A DNA stretch of 48,384 bases from Azospirillaceae bacterium (GTDB lineage: Bacteria; Pseudomonadota; Alphaproteobacteria; Azospirillales; Azospirillaceae). Below the pieces are notes generated by a model. That model searched no databases. It was not told where the DNA came from and saw only the letters and a program-made list of their open reading frames with translations. The stretch lies in NCBI GenBank assembly GCA_028281465.1, contig JANQJV010000374.1:1-48384 (forward strand), given 5' to 3'. Positions within the stretch are counted from its first letter, which is position 1; every line of letters starts with the position of its first letter. Shown in pieces: positions 16,559-24,542 of this stretch. Both the position numbers and the translations under genes were made by a program.

Positions 16559-17855
16559 AGTCGTCTCCATGATTGCTGCTGGTCGGGGATTGAAGTGCAT
16601 TGCCGTCCATGCCTTCGGCAGGAAGGCCAAGATGGGCAAGGATCGTTGGAGCGATGTCGACGAGAGACGTCGACGCGCTATGGGTTGCGCACGATGCGAA
16701 CCCGGCTCCATTGGCAATGAGAAAAGGCGCTTGCTCGCGCACACCGAGACCGCCATGCTGGCCAAAGCCGATCCCAGTGTCTTTGCCGTTGGCTGGCTGG
16801 GCGATCACGCCCTGCCCCGGAACGCCATGCTCATTGGCCGCATCGTCGGTCCGCATCGCGAGGGCAAAGGCTAGACCGTTACGCGGACCGTGCCCGACCG
16901 AAGCCAGTTCCTCGATGGTGACAACTCGGTCGAGCCAGTCCTGAGCCTCCAAGAACGCCGCTATTGCGTCGGCGCGGCCATGCATTTGCTCTGACAAGTA
17001 AACTAGCGCTGCTGTGCCATTTGGAGCGACAACAATGTCCTCCGATTTGGGATCGTCCTTGAAACCGGCTGCAGCCAGTTCGGCGTCAATATCGATCGCC
17101 CCGGTCACCGTTTGATGCCCGTGATCCGAACCGATGAGCAGGAGAATGTCGTCACCCTGTTGCCGCAAGTCGGCGAGAGCATCGATGACGATACCGGCAT
17201 GGCCATCCGCCTCAGCCAATGCGGCGAGATGGTCCGGCGATCCCAGCGCCGTGCTGTGCTGCGTGGTGTCCGGGTGGCCGAGCCAGAGGACGCCGAGCGC
17301 TGGCCTGCGATCAGTCAGGACCTCGCTGACAAAACGCTCGGTCATGGCGCGATCTCCGGCGATTTCCGGACCAATCCGAAGTGCGTAACTGTCCAGCACC
17401 GGAACGCGTCCCGGACCAAAGCTCCCCGCGCGATGATAGACATGACCATGGCCGTCAGGATCGTGGGCATACGCTGCGCCAGGCGAGACATTGGAAAACA
17501 CGATGGTGCCGCCATGCGGCGCCAAACGTTCGGCCAGCGTCGGTACGGCTAGCGACCTGCCGGTGATCCGCCGCTTGTGCTGGAGAAACTCTGGATGACC
17601 GGCGTCGTGCAGGACCAACCGGCCATCCTCGCGAAGCGCCATGGCATTGCCGGTCAATTCGTGCCGACCGGGCTGGCAACCTGTGGCGATCGTTGCCGAG
17701 CAAACCCGCGTCACCGATGGGAACGCCGAACTGTGGTTTTCAAACCAGGTTCCGCTTCGAGCGAATTCCGCCAAACGCGGAGTGCGGTCAGGGTCGACAA
17801 GATCGCGCCTCAAACCATCGAGGATCACGAGTACTGCGCGGCGAGAATCATGCAT
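16542..17855 (-). CDS. Alkaline phosphatase superfamily hydrolase (nucleotide pyrophosphatase/phosphodiesterase type)
   Basis: The 437-residue protein has the metal-site order of the alkaline phosphatase superfamily: VILDGLRRD near residue 12, nucleophile in FPSVTRVCSATIATG, LGHPDTTQHS with the D-x3-H ligands, IGSDHGH and GQHGG. There is no signal peptide, so it acts in the cytoplasm. Members hydrolyse phosphodiesters, pyrophosphates or C-P bonds activated by a carbonyl. It overlaps phosphonoacetate hydrolase by 8 bases upstream and the DctP gene downstream, so it clearly belongs to one operon. Its substrate is probably related to that of its neighbour, but it is too divergent from it to be a simple duplicate. 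Confidence 0.82.
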   Translation of the reverse strand: MHDSRRAVLVILDGLRRDLVDPDRTPRLAEFARSGTWFENHSSAFPSVTRVCSATIATGCQPGRHELTGNAMALREDGRLVLHDAGHPEFLQHKRRITGRSLAVPTLAERLAPHGGTIVFSNVSPGAAYAHDPDGHGHVYHRAGSFGPGRVPVLDSYALRIGPEIAGDRAMTERFVSEVLTDRRPALGVLWLGHPDTTQHSTALGSPDHLAALAEADGHAGIVIDALADLRQQGDDILLLIGSDHGHQTVTGAIDIDAELAAAGFKDDPKSEDIVVAPNGTAALVYLSEQMHGRADAIAAFLEAQDWLDRVVTIEELASVGHGPRNGLAFALAMRTDDAANEHGVPGQGVIAQPANGKDTGIGFGQHGGLGVREQAPFLIANGAGFASCATHSASTSLVDIAPTILAHLGLPAEGMDGNALQSPTSSNHGDDYEYVA

Positions 17856-19101
17856 GGTCGGCCTCCGACTCCAGGAGGTTCAGCGCCACGTGAAAGGCAT
17901 CGTAGTTCCGCAACTGCGTTGGTAAGTCGCTGTCGCGAAGCGGTCGATTTACGATGAATGGAACAGCCTGCTCGTGGCGCCCGCCATGCGAGCGCAATGG
18001 CCCGGCGAGAGCGGACAGATCATGCGCCGCGCGGCTCGAACCGAGCACGCCGTCCGCCGTCGCCAGAACGACCAGATCGCCAATCCTGTCTGGTGGTATC
18101 TCAAGCTCTTCGGCAGCCTTTTCCCGCTCCAGGACCTGTTCGACTTGCGGCAATGCTTCGAGGACGGCCACCGCATGGTCCGAAACACCCGCATTGCAAT
18201 AGACCATTGCGCAAGCTCCAAGCGCGCCATGGTGGACGACATACGGGTCCGTGATTGGAAGAATGGTCTGAATGCCGGTGCCCGGCATCGCCGTTTCAAG
18301 AACGTCCTGGAGATAGGCGACATTTGGCTCGCCAGTTGATGTGGTCTTGGCGTTCATCCCGTGGTCAGCGGTAACAACCAAGACCGCGCCAGCGCGGTCG
18401 ATATCTGCAAGCAAACGGTCGAGCGCCGCGATGAAATCCAACGACTCCTCGGCGTTGGGCGCGTAACGATGTTGCATGTAGTCCGTCGTCGACAGATAGA
18501 CCAGCATCGGCGTGGTCGCCTCGAGAAGTGCCAATCCGACGCGCAAGACGGTCAAGCTGATTTCTGCGCTGTATATCCCCGGCGGCGGCGTTCCTATGGC
18601 TGTCCGGATCGCCGGGGTCATCTCTTGCTGACCATTGCCAAGTGCTTCGATGGATAGCGTCGCCGCCCGGTCATCTCCATCCGGCAGGCTTGTTCCAAGA
18701 AGGCACCTCAGCTTGTCTTTGGCGGTCACAGCGACGACCGTGCTTCCCGCATCGTGCGCCGCAGCCAGGATTGTGCCGGCGCGCAAGAGTTCCGGCGTGT
18801 TCATCATCACAGGCATCCCACTCTCGGTGTCGAGTGCGTAGTTTCCAGCCACGCCGTGTCGACTCGGTGGGACACCAGTGATCAGCGATACATTGTTCGG
18901 ATTGGTGAAGCTCGGCATTGCCGATGCGGCCGTCCGTAGTCCGTACCGCGCGGTCGACCGGTCGAGGAACGGACACCTCCCCTTCGCGCTCGCGGCCTCC
19001 AAATAGCTTGGGTCGAAGCCGTCGATGCAGGCCACGACCACGGGCCTAGTCGGAGTGCGATACTCTCGCCCATTGCATGAAAAGGTTGCGCTGCTTGGCA
19101 T
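17848..19101 (-). CDS. phnA: Phosphonoacetate hydrolase
   Basis: The 417-residue enzyme belongs to the alkaline phosphatase superfamily and matches phosphonoacetate hydrolase, which splits phosphonoacetate into acetate and phosphate. Key parts are ACIDGFDPSYLE (metal aspartate), MPSFTNPNNVSLITGVPPS with the threonine nucleophile, GVAGNYALDTESG, LLRAGTILAAA, TAKDKLRCLLG, the TTDYMQHRYAP ligands, TADHGMNAK and HGGRHEQAVPF. The segment MPSSATFSCNGREYRTP gives the family's normal N-terminus, so I use ATG 19101; in-frame starts at 19122 and 19179 exist. It heads the TRAP/amidase operon and is divergent from a SorC-family regulator. This gene is distinct from the phnA of alkylphosphonate operons (zinc-ribbon). 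Confidence 0.85.
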   Translation of the reverse strand: MPSSATFSCNGREYRTPTRPVVVACIDGFDPSYLEAASAKGRCPFLDRSTARYGLRTAASAMPSFTNPNNVSLITGVPPSRHGVAGNYALDTESGMPVMMNTPELLRAGTILAAAHDAGSTVVAVTAKDKLRCLLGTSLPDGDDRAATLSIEALGNGQQEMTPAIRTAIGTPPPGIYSAEISLTVLRVGLALLEATTPMLVYLSTTDYMQHRYAPNAEESLDFIAALDRLLADIDRAGAVLVVTADHGMNAKTTSTGEPNVAYLQDVLETAMPGTGIQTILPITDPYVVHHGALGACAMVYCNAGVSDHAVAVLEALPQVEQVLEREKAAEELEIPPDRIGDLVVLATADGVLGSSRAAHDLSALAGPLRSHGGRHEQAVPFIVNRPLRDSDLPTQLRNYDAFHVALNLLESEADHA

Positions 19102-19162
19102 ATCTGGCGGTGTCCCCTGCATCCCGAGGACGGGACATACGGAAGACGCATGACAACGAAAT

Positions 19163-19172
19163 GACAATTGTC
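19163..19172. promoter_or_regulatory. Perfect palindrome in the phnA / SorC-regulator intergenic region
   Basis: GACAATTGTC is a perfect 10-base palindrome lying in the 164 bases between the divergent phnA and regulator genes. It is a reasonable operator for the SorC-type regulator encoded next to it, controlling one or both directions. The assignment is positional only. Confidence 0.35.
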
Positions 19173-19265
19173 GTATCAAATATTACTTTTGTAATTCGTG
19201 ACCGCAGCCGTCCGCGATGCTAACGGGTTTGGACGTTGTTCAACCAACCGGAAATACCGAAGACG

Positions 19266-20210
19266 ATGACGCTTTCTGCCGACCCGCGCCTGGCCGCTCG
19301 GATTGCCTGGCACCATTTTCAGGAGGGGCTGACCCAATCGGCCATTGCCGACAAGATCGGCTTGAGCCGTGCGCGCGTGAATCAGATCATTGGAGAACTG
19401 CGCGCGTCCGGCGCTGTCCAACTGCGCATCAATACGCCGCACGGTGCCTGTATCGAATTGGAGGCCGCGCTCAAGGAACAGTTCGCGCTGCGCGAGGCCA
19501 TCGTGGTTCCTGCGCCTGCGGCGGAGACGGATGTGCGCCGCGTGACCGGCATGGCCGCCGGTCAATTTCTGTCGGACGCGATCCAGGATGGCGACGTGGT
19601 CGGGGTCGGATGGGGCGGGACGATCGATGCTGCCGCGAGCGCGATGGCGCGCAAGAACGGTCGCCGCAACACGGTGGTGTCGTTTTGTGGTGGTTTTCCC
19701 AAGAGCACGCCGGTCAACCCGTATGACGTTGCCGCGCGTTTTGCCCGCATTCTGCACGGCCCCTGCTACTACGTCACCGCACCGATGTTTGCCGACAGCC
19801 GATCGATGCGCGATGCGCTGATTGACTCCCATTCGGTACGGGCAGCCATGGATCAGGTGCGTTGCGTCAACATCGGCCTGGTCAGCGCCGTGGATCTGTC
19901 ACCGGAATCGCGCAGTCTTGAATATGGCCTGATCTCAGAAGAACTCCGTCAATCCCTGCTGGAGGCCGGTGCGGTCGGCGACATTTGCGGTCACTACATG
20001 ACTGCCGATGGCGGCTTAGTGGATCATGAGATCAATGATCTGATTGTCGCACCACCCATCGACGATCTCCTCTCGATTCCCCATTTGGTGCTTGCGTCCG
20101 GCGGCGATGCAAAAGTGCCGATCATTCGCGCTGCCTTGCGGCGTGGATTTGCGCATACGCTGATTGTCGACGAAGACGCCGCCAACGCATTGGTTCGATC
20201 AAGTCGCTGA
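19266..20210 (+). CDS. SorC/DeoR-type sugar-binding-domain transcriptional regulator
   Basis: The 314-residue protein has an N-terminal helix-turn-helix (EGLTQSAIADKIGLSRARVN) and a large C-terminal SorC effector domain (about residues 60-314) with GDVVGVGWGGTI and LASGGDAKVPIIRAALRRG. These regulators sense phosphorylated sugars or related phosphate compounds, which suits a neighbour operon on phosphonoacetate-like substrates. I chose ATG 19266; the frame is open from TTG 19236. It is divergent from phnA and likely controls the minus-strand TRAP/hydrolase operon. The effector is unknown. Confidence 0.85.
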   Translation: MTLSADPRLAARIAWHHFQEGLTQSAIADKIGLSRARVNQIIGELRASGAVQLRINTPHGACIELEAALKEQFALREAIVVPAPAAETDVRRVTGMAAGQFLSDAIQDGDVVGVGWGGTIDAAASAMARKNGRRNTVVSFCGGFPKSTPVNPYDVAARFARILHGPCYYVTAPMFADSRSMRDALIDSHSVRAAMDQVRCVNIGLVSAVDLSPESRSLEYGLISEELRQSLLEAGAVGDICGHYMTADGGLVDHEINDLIVAPPIDDLLSIPHLVLASGGDAKVPIIRAALRRGFAHTLIVDEDAANALVRSSR

Positions 20211-20797
20211 CTCAGCGCCGTGCCAAAGGTGAAATTCACCCGTGCACAGCCTTGGAAAGGCGACTGGGAAACCGGATGCCACAAAGAGAACATCCGAAAC
20301 TCTTCATGGCCTTGTCTCCAGAAAATGATTCCTTCGCGCCAGCAAGACCTATCCCTGAGTCCGACTTCATTCGGCCTAGACAGTACAACCTAGGCTTTCC
20401 TTGGCTCTCTTGGTGCACACGTCGTGCACACGCAGCCCTTCAAGTAACTGATTTATTTGATTTTTCTTCCCAGTCCATCATCGGCGCGACGGCGAATTTC
20501 CTATATTTTTCAACCATTTACATAGAATTTCCAAATCACGCCGAGATTGGACGGACTGACATTGCCGACAAACGTGACATATGACTCATTTCATTCCGTT
20601 TTTCAAAGTGTGACGTCCGATGTCACCCAGCACCACTTTTCCGCTCCTGACATAATACAATGGTAAGACCGTCGTCTCGCTCAAGGAGGGCCGTCGTGAT
20701 TTCTTTTCGTACCTGACTCTCTAAGAACTGCTTCGCAAGCTCAGCTCAGGCCACGTTGCGCTGCCGCTCATGCGAATGGAACAGAGTCAAAAATGCA
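20211..20797. other. Gene-poor, AT-richer stretch at the start of a decay zone
   Basis: No gene is recognised in these 587 bases. Base composition is visibly richer in A and T than the surroundings (for example around 20450-20600) and the short open frames do not resemble known proteins. It contains an imperfect 17-base palindrome at 20610-20626. Together with the three gene tails that follow, it looks like old horizontally acquired DNA that has lost its genes. Confidence 0.5.
20610..20626. repeat. Imperfect 17-base palindrome
   Basis: GTGACGTCCGATGTCAC pairs over most of its length (GTGAC with GTCAC as perfect outer arms). It lies in AT-richer non-coding DNA and could be an operator left from a lost gene; nothing links it to a specific protein. 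Confidence 0.4.
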
Positions 20798-21025
20798 CTA
20801 ATCGGTGGAGGGTGCCCACGGTCCGCCATCGGCCCATCTGAGATCGAATTCGTCGCCCGTCGCCGCTGCCTCGATCGGCGGCAGCGCGAAAGCACCGATC
20901 TCGCCGAGATTCGGCGCCGCGACAAGCAACGACTCGCGCAGGAGGAATGCCGCCCATTGGCGTTGTTTAGCTTGGTCTCCTGCGAATTCCCGGGAGAGGC
21001 CGTCCAGGCGGCGTTGTGGGAAGCT
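20798..21025 (-). pseudogene. AbiEii-like nucleotidyltransferase toxin, C-terminal remnant
   Basis: Reading the minus strand from an in-frame TGA at 21026-21028 to the TAG at 20798-20800 gives about 75 residues, including LDGLSREFAGDQAKQRQWAA followed by FLLRES and later FALPPIEAAA. The 'KQRQWAAFL' block and the trailing helix are typical of the C-terminal end of AbiEii/AbiGii-type nucleotidyltransferases, the toxin of AbiE systems. The nucleotidyltransferase core and the antitoxin are absent. An IS3 remnant joins it at about 21010-21025, so a transposition probably cut the gene. The family call rests on a short C-terminal stretch and is moderate. Confidence 0.5.
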
Positions 21026-21204
21026 TCAACTGACGCCTGAGGGATGAGTGCCTCAATGCTCACTGGTTCCTGACGCTTGACGATGCGCGCTCGAAAATGG
21101 AGGAATGGCGTAAGGACTACAACACGGTCCGGCCCCATAGCGCGATCGGCAACAAACCACCGATATCGCTCATGAACGGCTCATCGGCAACTTCCGCCCC
21201 ATGA
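21013..21204 (+). pseudogene. IS3-family transposase OrfB, C-terminal remnant
   Basis: The reading frame carries the end of the DDE integrase domain: SFN, a stop, RLRDECLNAHWF, then WRKDYNTVRPHSAIGNKPP and a natural stop at 21202-21204. RxECLNxHWF and RPHSAIGNKPP are hallmarks of the OrfB C-terminus and include the last catalytic glutamate. The frame has an internal TGA at 21031-21033 where a serine is expected, and nothing is left upstream, so it is dead. Confidence 0.88.
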
Positions 21205-21261
21205 GCCAATACCCCTCGAAAATCCCGGCTCGGGGCGGTCCAGTTCTCGGGCAGCAGGTCA
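21013..21261 (+). mobile_element. IS3-family element remnant with right inverted repeat
   Basis: About 250 bases remain of an IS3-family element: the tail of orfB followed by a right end finishing at 21261 with GGGCAGCAGGTCA. The last 25 bases match the reverse complement of the left end at 98-74 in 15 of 25 positions, so both belong to one IS group but are not recent copies. The left part was lost at the junction with the AbiEii remnant. Confidence 0.75.
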
Positions 21262-21287
21262 GCCTGGATTAAGAAAGCATTGAAAAA

Positions 21288-21728
21288 TCAGACGTTTTCT
21301 TCGTTGAGCAGCAGCCAATACCGCGTATATCGCCGCTCTCCCGTTCGGGTCAGCGCCCCCTTAGCGACAAGATCCTGCAGGTCCCTTGTTGCCGTCGCCC
21401 GTGCCGCGGCGGTGACCGAGATGTAGTTCTCGGCACTTAGCCCTCCCTTGAAACCGTCGATGCCTTTGCGGAACATGCGGGCGATTACTTTCTCCTGGCG
21501 TTCGTTGAACTGGCCGTGGAAGCGGTCGTAGAAGCGCGTCTTGGCGATATAGAACTCGACGCGCTTCAGAGTGGTCTGCTGTGCCTCGAGGATAATCTCG
21601 GCGAACCAGACGAGCCACGGAGTGATCTCATTGTCCTTGTTGCTGTCTTCCAGCATCTCGTAGTAGGCCTTGCGCCGCCGCTCGATCGTATAGGCGAGCG
21701 CGATCAGGCTTGGTTGCCCGAGTTTTCC
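21288..21728 (-). pseudogene. Fic-family protein, C-terminal remnant
   Basis: About 147 residues remain. GQPSLIALAYTIERRRKAYY is the helix after the Fic core, FNERQEKVIARMFRKGIDGF and KGGLSAENYISVT lead into a winged-helix tail, and RATATRDLQDLVAKGALTRTG is its recognition region. The catalytic HPFxxGNGR motif lies upstream in intact proteins and is missing. The open frame continues to 21821 but the first 31 residues look unrelated to Fic, so the break is near 21728. Intact relatives are about 370 residues. It lies 123 bases from the permease stop at 21852 and is probably not expressed usefully. Confidence 0.85.
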
Positions 21729-21851
21729 GGGATCTGCTCTGCTCCCCAACCTTGGACCGCCGAAAGCTGGATTTTTCCGATCAGAGCAATGGCAGGAAAC
21801 GACTTGGAAAACCCCAAGCAATAAATCGAATACGGTGACGGGGCGGCTGCA

Positions 21852-22643
21852 TCAAACGCGGATCGTAAAGCCACGCGAAATGTGATTGCGCACGAACCAG
21901 ATCATCACCACGCCCGGAACCAGGGAAAGGGTCGTCATGGCCATGACCAGGCCGATATCGGTTTGAAAGCCGAATAGGCTGGTAATCGCCGTCGTGATCG
22001 GCTTGCCCGCGGTGATCGTAAGCGTCCGCGCGAAGACCACTTCCACCCAGGAAAACATAAAGCAGAAGAACGCCGTGGCGCCGATGCCCGGCGCGATCAC
22101 CGGCACCAGTCGGCGAATGATGAAACTGCCGGTCGAATGGCCGTCGACAAACGCCGTTTCATCGAACTCTCGCGGCACGGCGGAAATGAAACTCTCCAGG
22201 ATCCAGATGGCGATCGGGATATTGAACACGCAATGGACCAGCGCGACACCGATGGGCGTATTCAGCAGGTTCGCGCTCGAAAACAGCAGAAAAACGGGCA
22301 GCGACAACACTATCGGCGGTGTCACGCGGAAAGCCAGCAACGTAAAGAAGGCTGCACGATCGCCGCGGAAGCGAAAGCGCGAAAAGGCATAGGCGGCAGG
22401 CACCGCGACAATGATGCAAATGGCGACGTTCAACGTCACATAGATGGTCGAGTTGACGAGGGAGGCAGCCAGTCGGTCGGTCCGAAACACATTGGCATAG
22501 TTGAGCAGTGTCAGGCTGCCGCGCTCGATGCCGTCACGCGACAGGGTGGAGATGAAGCTGAGCTGGATGACCTGCATCAGCGGCAGGATGATGAAGGCCG
22601 CCAGAACCACGAAGCCGAGCAAGCGAAGCGTTCGGCGCATCAT
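21852..22643 (-). CDS. Glp-type ABC permease, second copy (GlpQ/MalG-like)
   Basis: The 263-residue membrane protein has six expected transmembrane segments and the EAA loop PREFDETAFVDGHSTGSFII. It is clearly paralogous to the GlpQ-like permease at 31055-31930: both share VPAAYAFSR/LPAAYAFSR, HCVFNIPIAIWILE/HCLFNIPLAVWILE and a C-terminal WFVRNxIxxGF. Start ATG 22643 overlaps the partner permease stop by ATGA; the frame is open to 22700. No binding protein or ATPase gene adjoins this pair. Downstream is a Fic remnant, so a binding-protein gene may have been lost there. Confidence 0.88.
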   Translation of the reverse strand: MMRRTLRLLGFVVLAAFIILPLMQVIQLSFISTLSRDGIERGSLTLLNYANVFRTDRLAASLVNSTIYVTLNVAICIIVAVPAAYAFSRFRFRGDRAAFFTLLAFRVTPPIVLSLPVFLLFSSANLLNTPIGVALVHCVFNIPIAIWILESFISAVPREFDETAFVDGHSTGSFIIRRLVPVIAPGIGATAFFCFMFSWVEVVFARTLTITAGKPITTAITSLFGFQTDIGLVMAMTTLSLVPGVVMIWFVRNHISRGFTIRV

Positions 22644-23515
22644 CCCGCGCCTCTGCGGGACGCGTCGCGCTGTAGGGTCATCATCCGCCAGAAAGCCCAC
22701 ACTATCGTCAAAGTCATGAAGAAGTAGATGACGGAGCGGGCGGCGGCAGGCCCGTAGTTAAAGCCCTTGATGTCTTCGCCGAGGTCGAGCGACAGGAACG
22801 TTGTTGCCGACCTCGGCCCGCCGGCGTTGATACCGAATGCCTCGACGTAGATCATGAAACTGTCCATGAAGCGCAGCAGAAGCGCCATGATCAAAACGCC
22901 GCTGAGCTTCGGCAATTCGATGTAGACAAAGACCTGCCAGCGATTGGCCTGGTCAATCGACGCCGCCTGGTAGTAGCTCGGGGCAATGCTGGCAAGCCCG
23001 GAGTAAGCAAGGATTGCGATCAGTCCGACCCAGTGCCACGTGTCCATGACCACCAGCAGGATCCATGTGTGAACGGCATTGAATTTGTGGTCGAACCCTA
23101 TGCCTGCCATCGCCATGAGCCGACCGGCATATCCTGTCTCGGTGTCGATGAAGCTGAGCCAGATGGACGGGATCATGTTCCAGGGCACGACCAGCGGCAG
23201 GGCCAGCAGGACGAGCCCGAAGGATCGGACCCAACCCGATTTTGGCAGGGACAACGCAATGAACAGGCCAAGGGGAAACTGCACGCACAGTACGACTGCG
23301 GAGAACATAAGGCTGCGTCCAAGGCTTTCAAAAAAGCGCGAAGACCCCAGAATTTCCCCATACCATTCGCCGCCAACCCAGAACTTGCTTTCGAGCGTGA
23401 AGATGTCGAAGAAGGAATGCCATGTGTTGATCACCAGCGGTATGGCGCCGATGAACGCCAGCACGAGAAATGCCGGCGCGACGAGAAGCCAGGCCCGGTT
23501 GTCGTATATCTGCAT
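22640..23515 (-). CDS. Glp-type ABC permease, second copy (GlpP/MalF-like)
   Basis: The 291-residue permease has the same length as the GlpP-like protein at 30183-31058 and matches it along the whole chain: NRAWLLVAP/NRAWFMVLP, WVGGEW/WVGVEW, DTWHWVGLIAILAYSGL/DVWHWTSLVVLLAYAGL, and RFMDSFMIYVEAF/RFMDSFMIYTEPF. The EAA-loop region is YYQAASIDQANRWQVF. ATG 23515 is chosen because AAGGGA lies 8 bases upstream; the frame is open to 23638. It follows the GntR regulator on the minus strand after a 217-base gap and is coupled to the next permease. It could use the ATPases and binding protein encoded on the other strand. Confidence 0.88.
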   Translation of the reverse strand: MQIYDNRAWLLVAPAFLVLAFIGAIPLVINTWHSFFDIFTLESKFWVGGEWYGEILGSSRFFESLGRSLMFSAVVLCVQFPLGLFIALSLPKSGWVRSFGLVLLALPLVVPWNMIPSIWLSFIDTETGYAGRLMAMAGIGFDHKFNAVHTWILLVVMDTWHWVGLIAILAYSGLASIAPSYYQAASIDQANRWQVFVYIELPKLSGVLIMALLLRFMDSFMIYVEAFGINAGGPRSATTFLSLDLGEDIKGFNYGPAAARSVIYFFMTLTIVWAFWRMMTLQRDASRRGAG

Positions 23516-23732
23516 ATGGTTCGATCCCTTCGAGGCTTTCGACAACCGGGCTCGGTCGCGATGAGGATTTAACCGTCGCGCCGGCGTGGCGCGTTTTGTT
23601 CCTGGCTGGCCGGGTAATGCGCCCCGTCCCCCAACCATGCCGAAGGGGGATTTTCCCGGATTTGCCCATGAGTTGCGCTGACAAGCATGCCGGTGCGGTT
23701 CTGCGGATCATCGAGGCAGTCTGGCCGCAACA

Positions 23733-24542
23733 TCAGGGCGCGCCGATCACATTGATATGAAGGCGCGAGCGGTCCGTCAGATAATGCGCGGTGTAGTATT
23801 CGATCGCCTCCTGCGCGGTGTTCCGTCCCACCGACTCCACGCAGAGTGCCGCCTTGCCCTCATGGACTCGCAAAAACCCGGCATCCGGCTTGGTAAGTGA
23901 AACCGCCTCTATCCAGCGTTCGGCGCGGGTCATGCGAACGCCGTATTGGCGGGCAATCGTTTCATAAAGCGAACGATTTTCGATTGGCAGCGTTTCCAGA
24001 CCGGGCACGATCCGTGCAAGCATGGCCCAACGCACGACTGCTCGCGGCACGCCTTCGACGCTCATCACGCGATCGATCGAGACAACCTGCTCCTTTTCGC
24101 TGATTTGAAGAAAGCGCTGCATGCGACGCGTCGGCTGGATCACTTCCTGGCGCAGCACGCGGCGCGTTACCGAGAGGTGTTTTTCCGCCAGTTCGCCGCT
24201 GAAGCCGACCATGGAGCCAACGAAACCCTGCGCGTCGCGCTGGCCGCGAACAAACGTTCCACTGCCCTGCAGCCGGTAGACCACGCCCTCATTGACCATC
24301 TGCGAAAGGGCTTCGCGAATGACGGTGCGAGAGACGTTGAAATGCTTGCAGAGCTCCGTCTCCGAAGGAAGGCGGTCGTGCTCGGGCAAGCCCCGTTGGC
24401 GGATGATGGAGACCAGCGTCTGCTTGACCTGCAGCCACAACGGCATCGCCGCATTGCGATCGGCCGAAGGCGAATTTTCCAGCAGGACGCCCGCTTCATC
24501 GGCCGCCGCCCTGGTCAGATCACCGCTTTCAACGCGCATCAT
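23733..24542 (-). CDS. GntR-family regulator, HutC/UTRA subfamily
   Basis: The 269-residue protein has a winged helix (LCKHFNVSRTVIREALSQMV, about residues 65-84) and a UTRA effector domain over the C-terminal half, ending in ITARY-like HYLTDRSRLHINVIG. It overlaps the GlpD stop by one base (TGATG), so both are co-translated, and is followed by the extra permease pair. It likely controls the polyol locus, including the divergent kinase-ABC operon; the direct repeat at 26305 and 26427 is a candidate site. Classical glp loci in rhizobia use a DeoR-type GlpR, so a UTRA regulator here hints at a different inducer. Confidence 0.86.
   Translation of the reverse strand: MMRVESGDLTRAAADEAGVLLENSPSADRNAAMPLWLQVKQTLVSIIRQRGLPEHDRLPSETELCKHFNVSRTVIREALSQMVNEGVVYRLQGSGTFVRGQRDAQGFVGSMVGFSGELAEKHLSVTRRVLRQEVIQPTRRMQRFLQISEKEQVVSIDRVMSVEGVPRAVVRWAMLARIVPGLETLPIENRSLYETIARQYGVRMTRAERWIEAVSLTKPDAGFLRVHEGKAALCVESVGRNTAQEAIEYYTAHYLTDRSRLHINVIGAP

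Noticed and set aside
17848..19101. Zinc-ribbon PhnA of alkylphosphonate operons
   Set aside because: The gene shares only the name; the motifs are those of the alkaline-phosphatase-superfamily phosphonoacetate hydrolase.
20252..20584. 110-residue plus-strand frame in the AT-richer zone
   Set aside because: No recognisable family, no good ribosome binding site, and it sits among gene remnants; more likely chance.
23516..23732. Possible riboswitch or leader ahead of the extra permease pair
   Set aside because: A short CCCCC/GGGGG pairing is present on the minus strand, but no conserved riboswitch pattern could be recognised.
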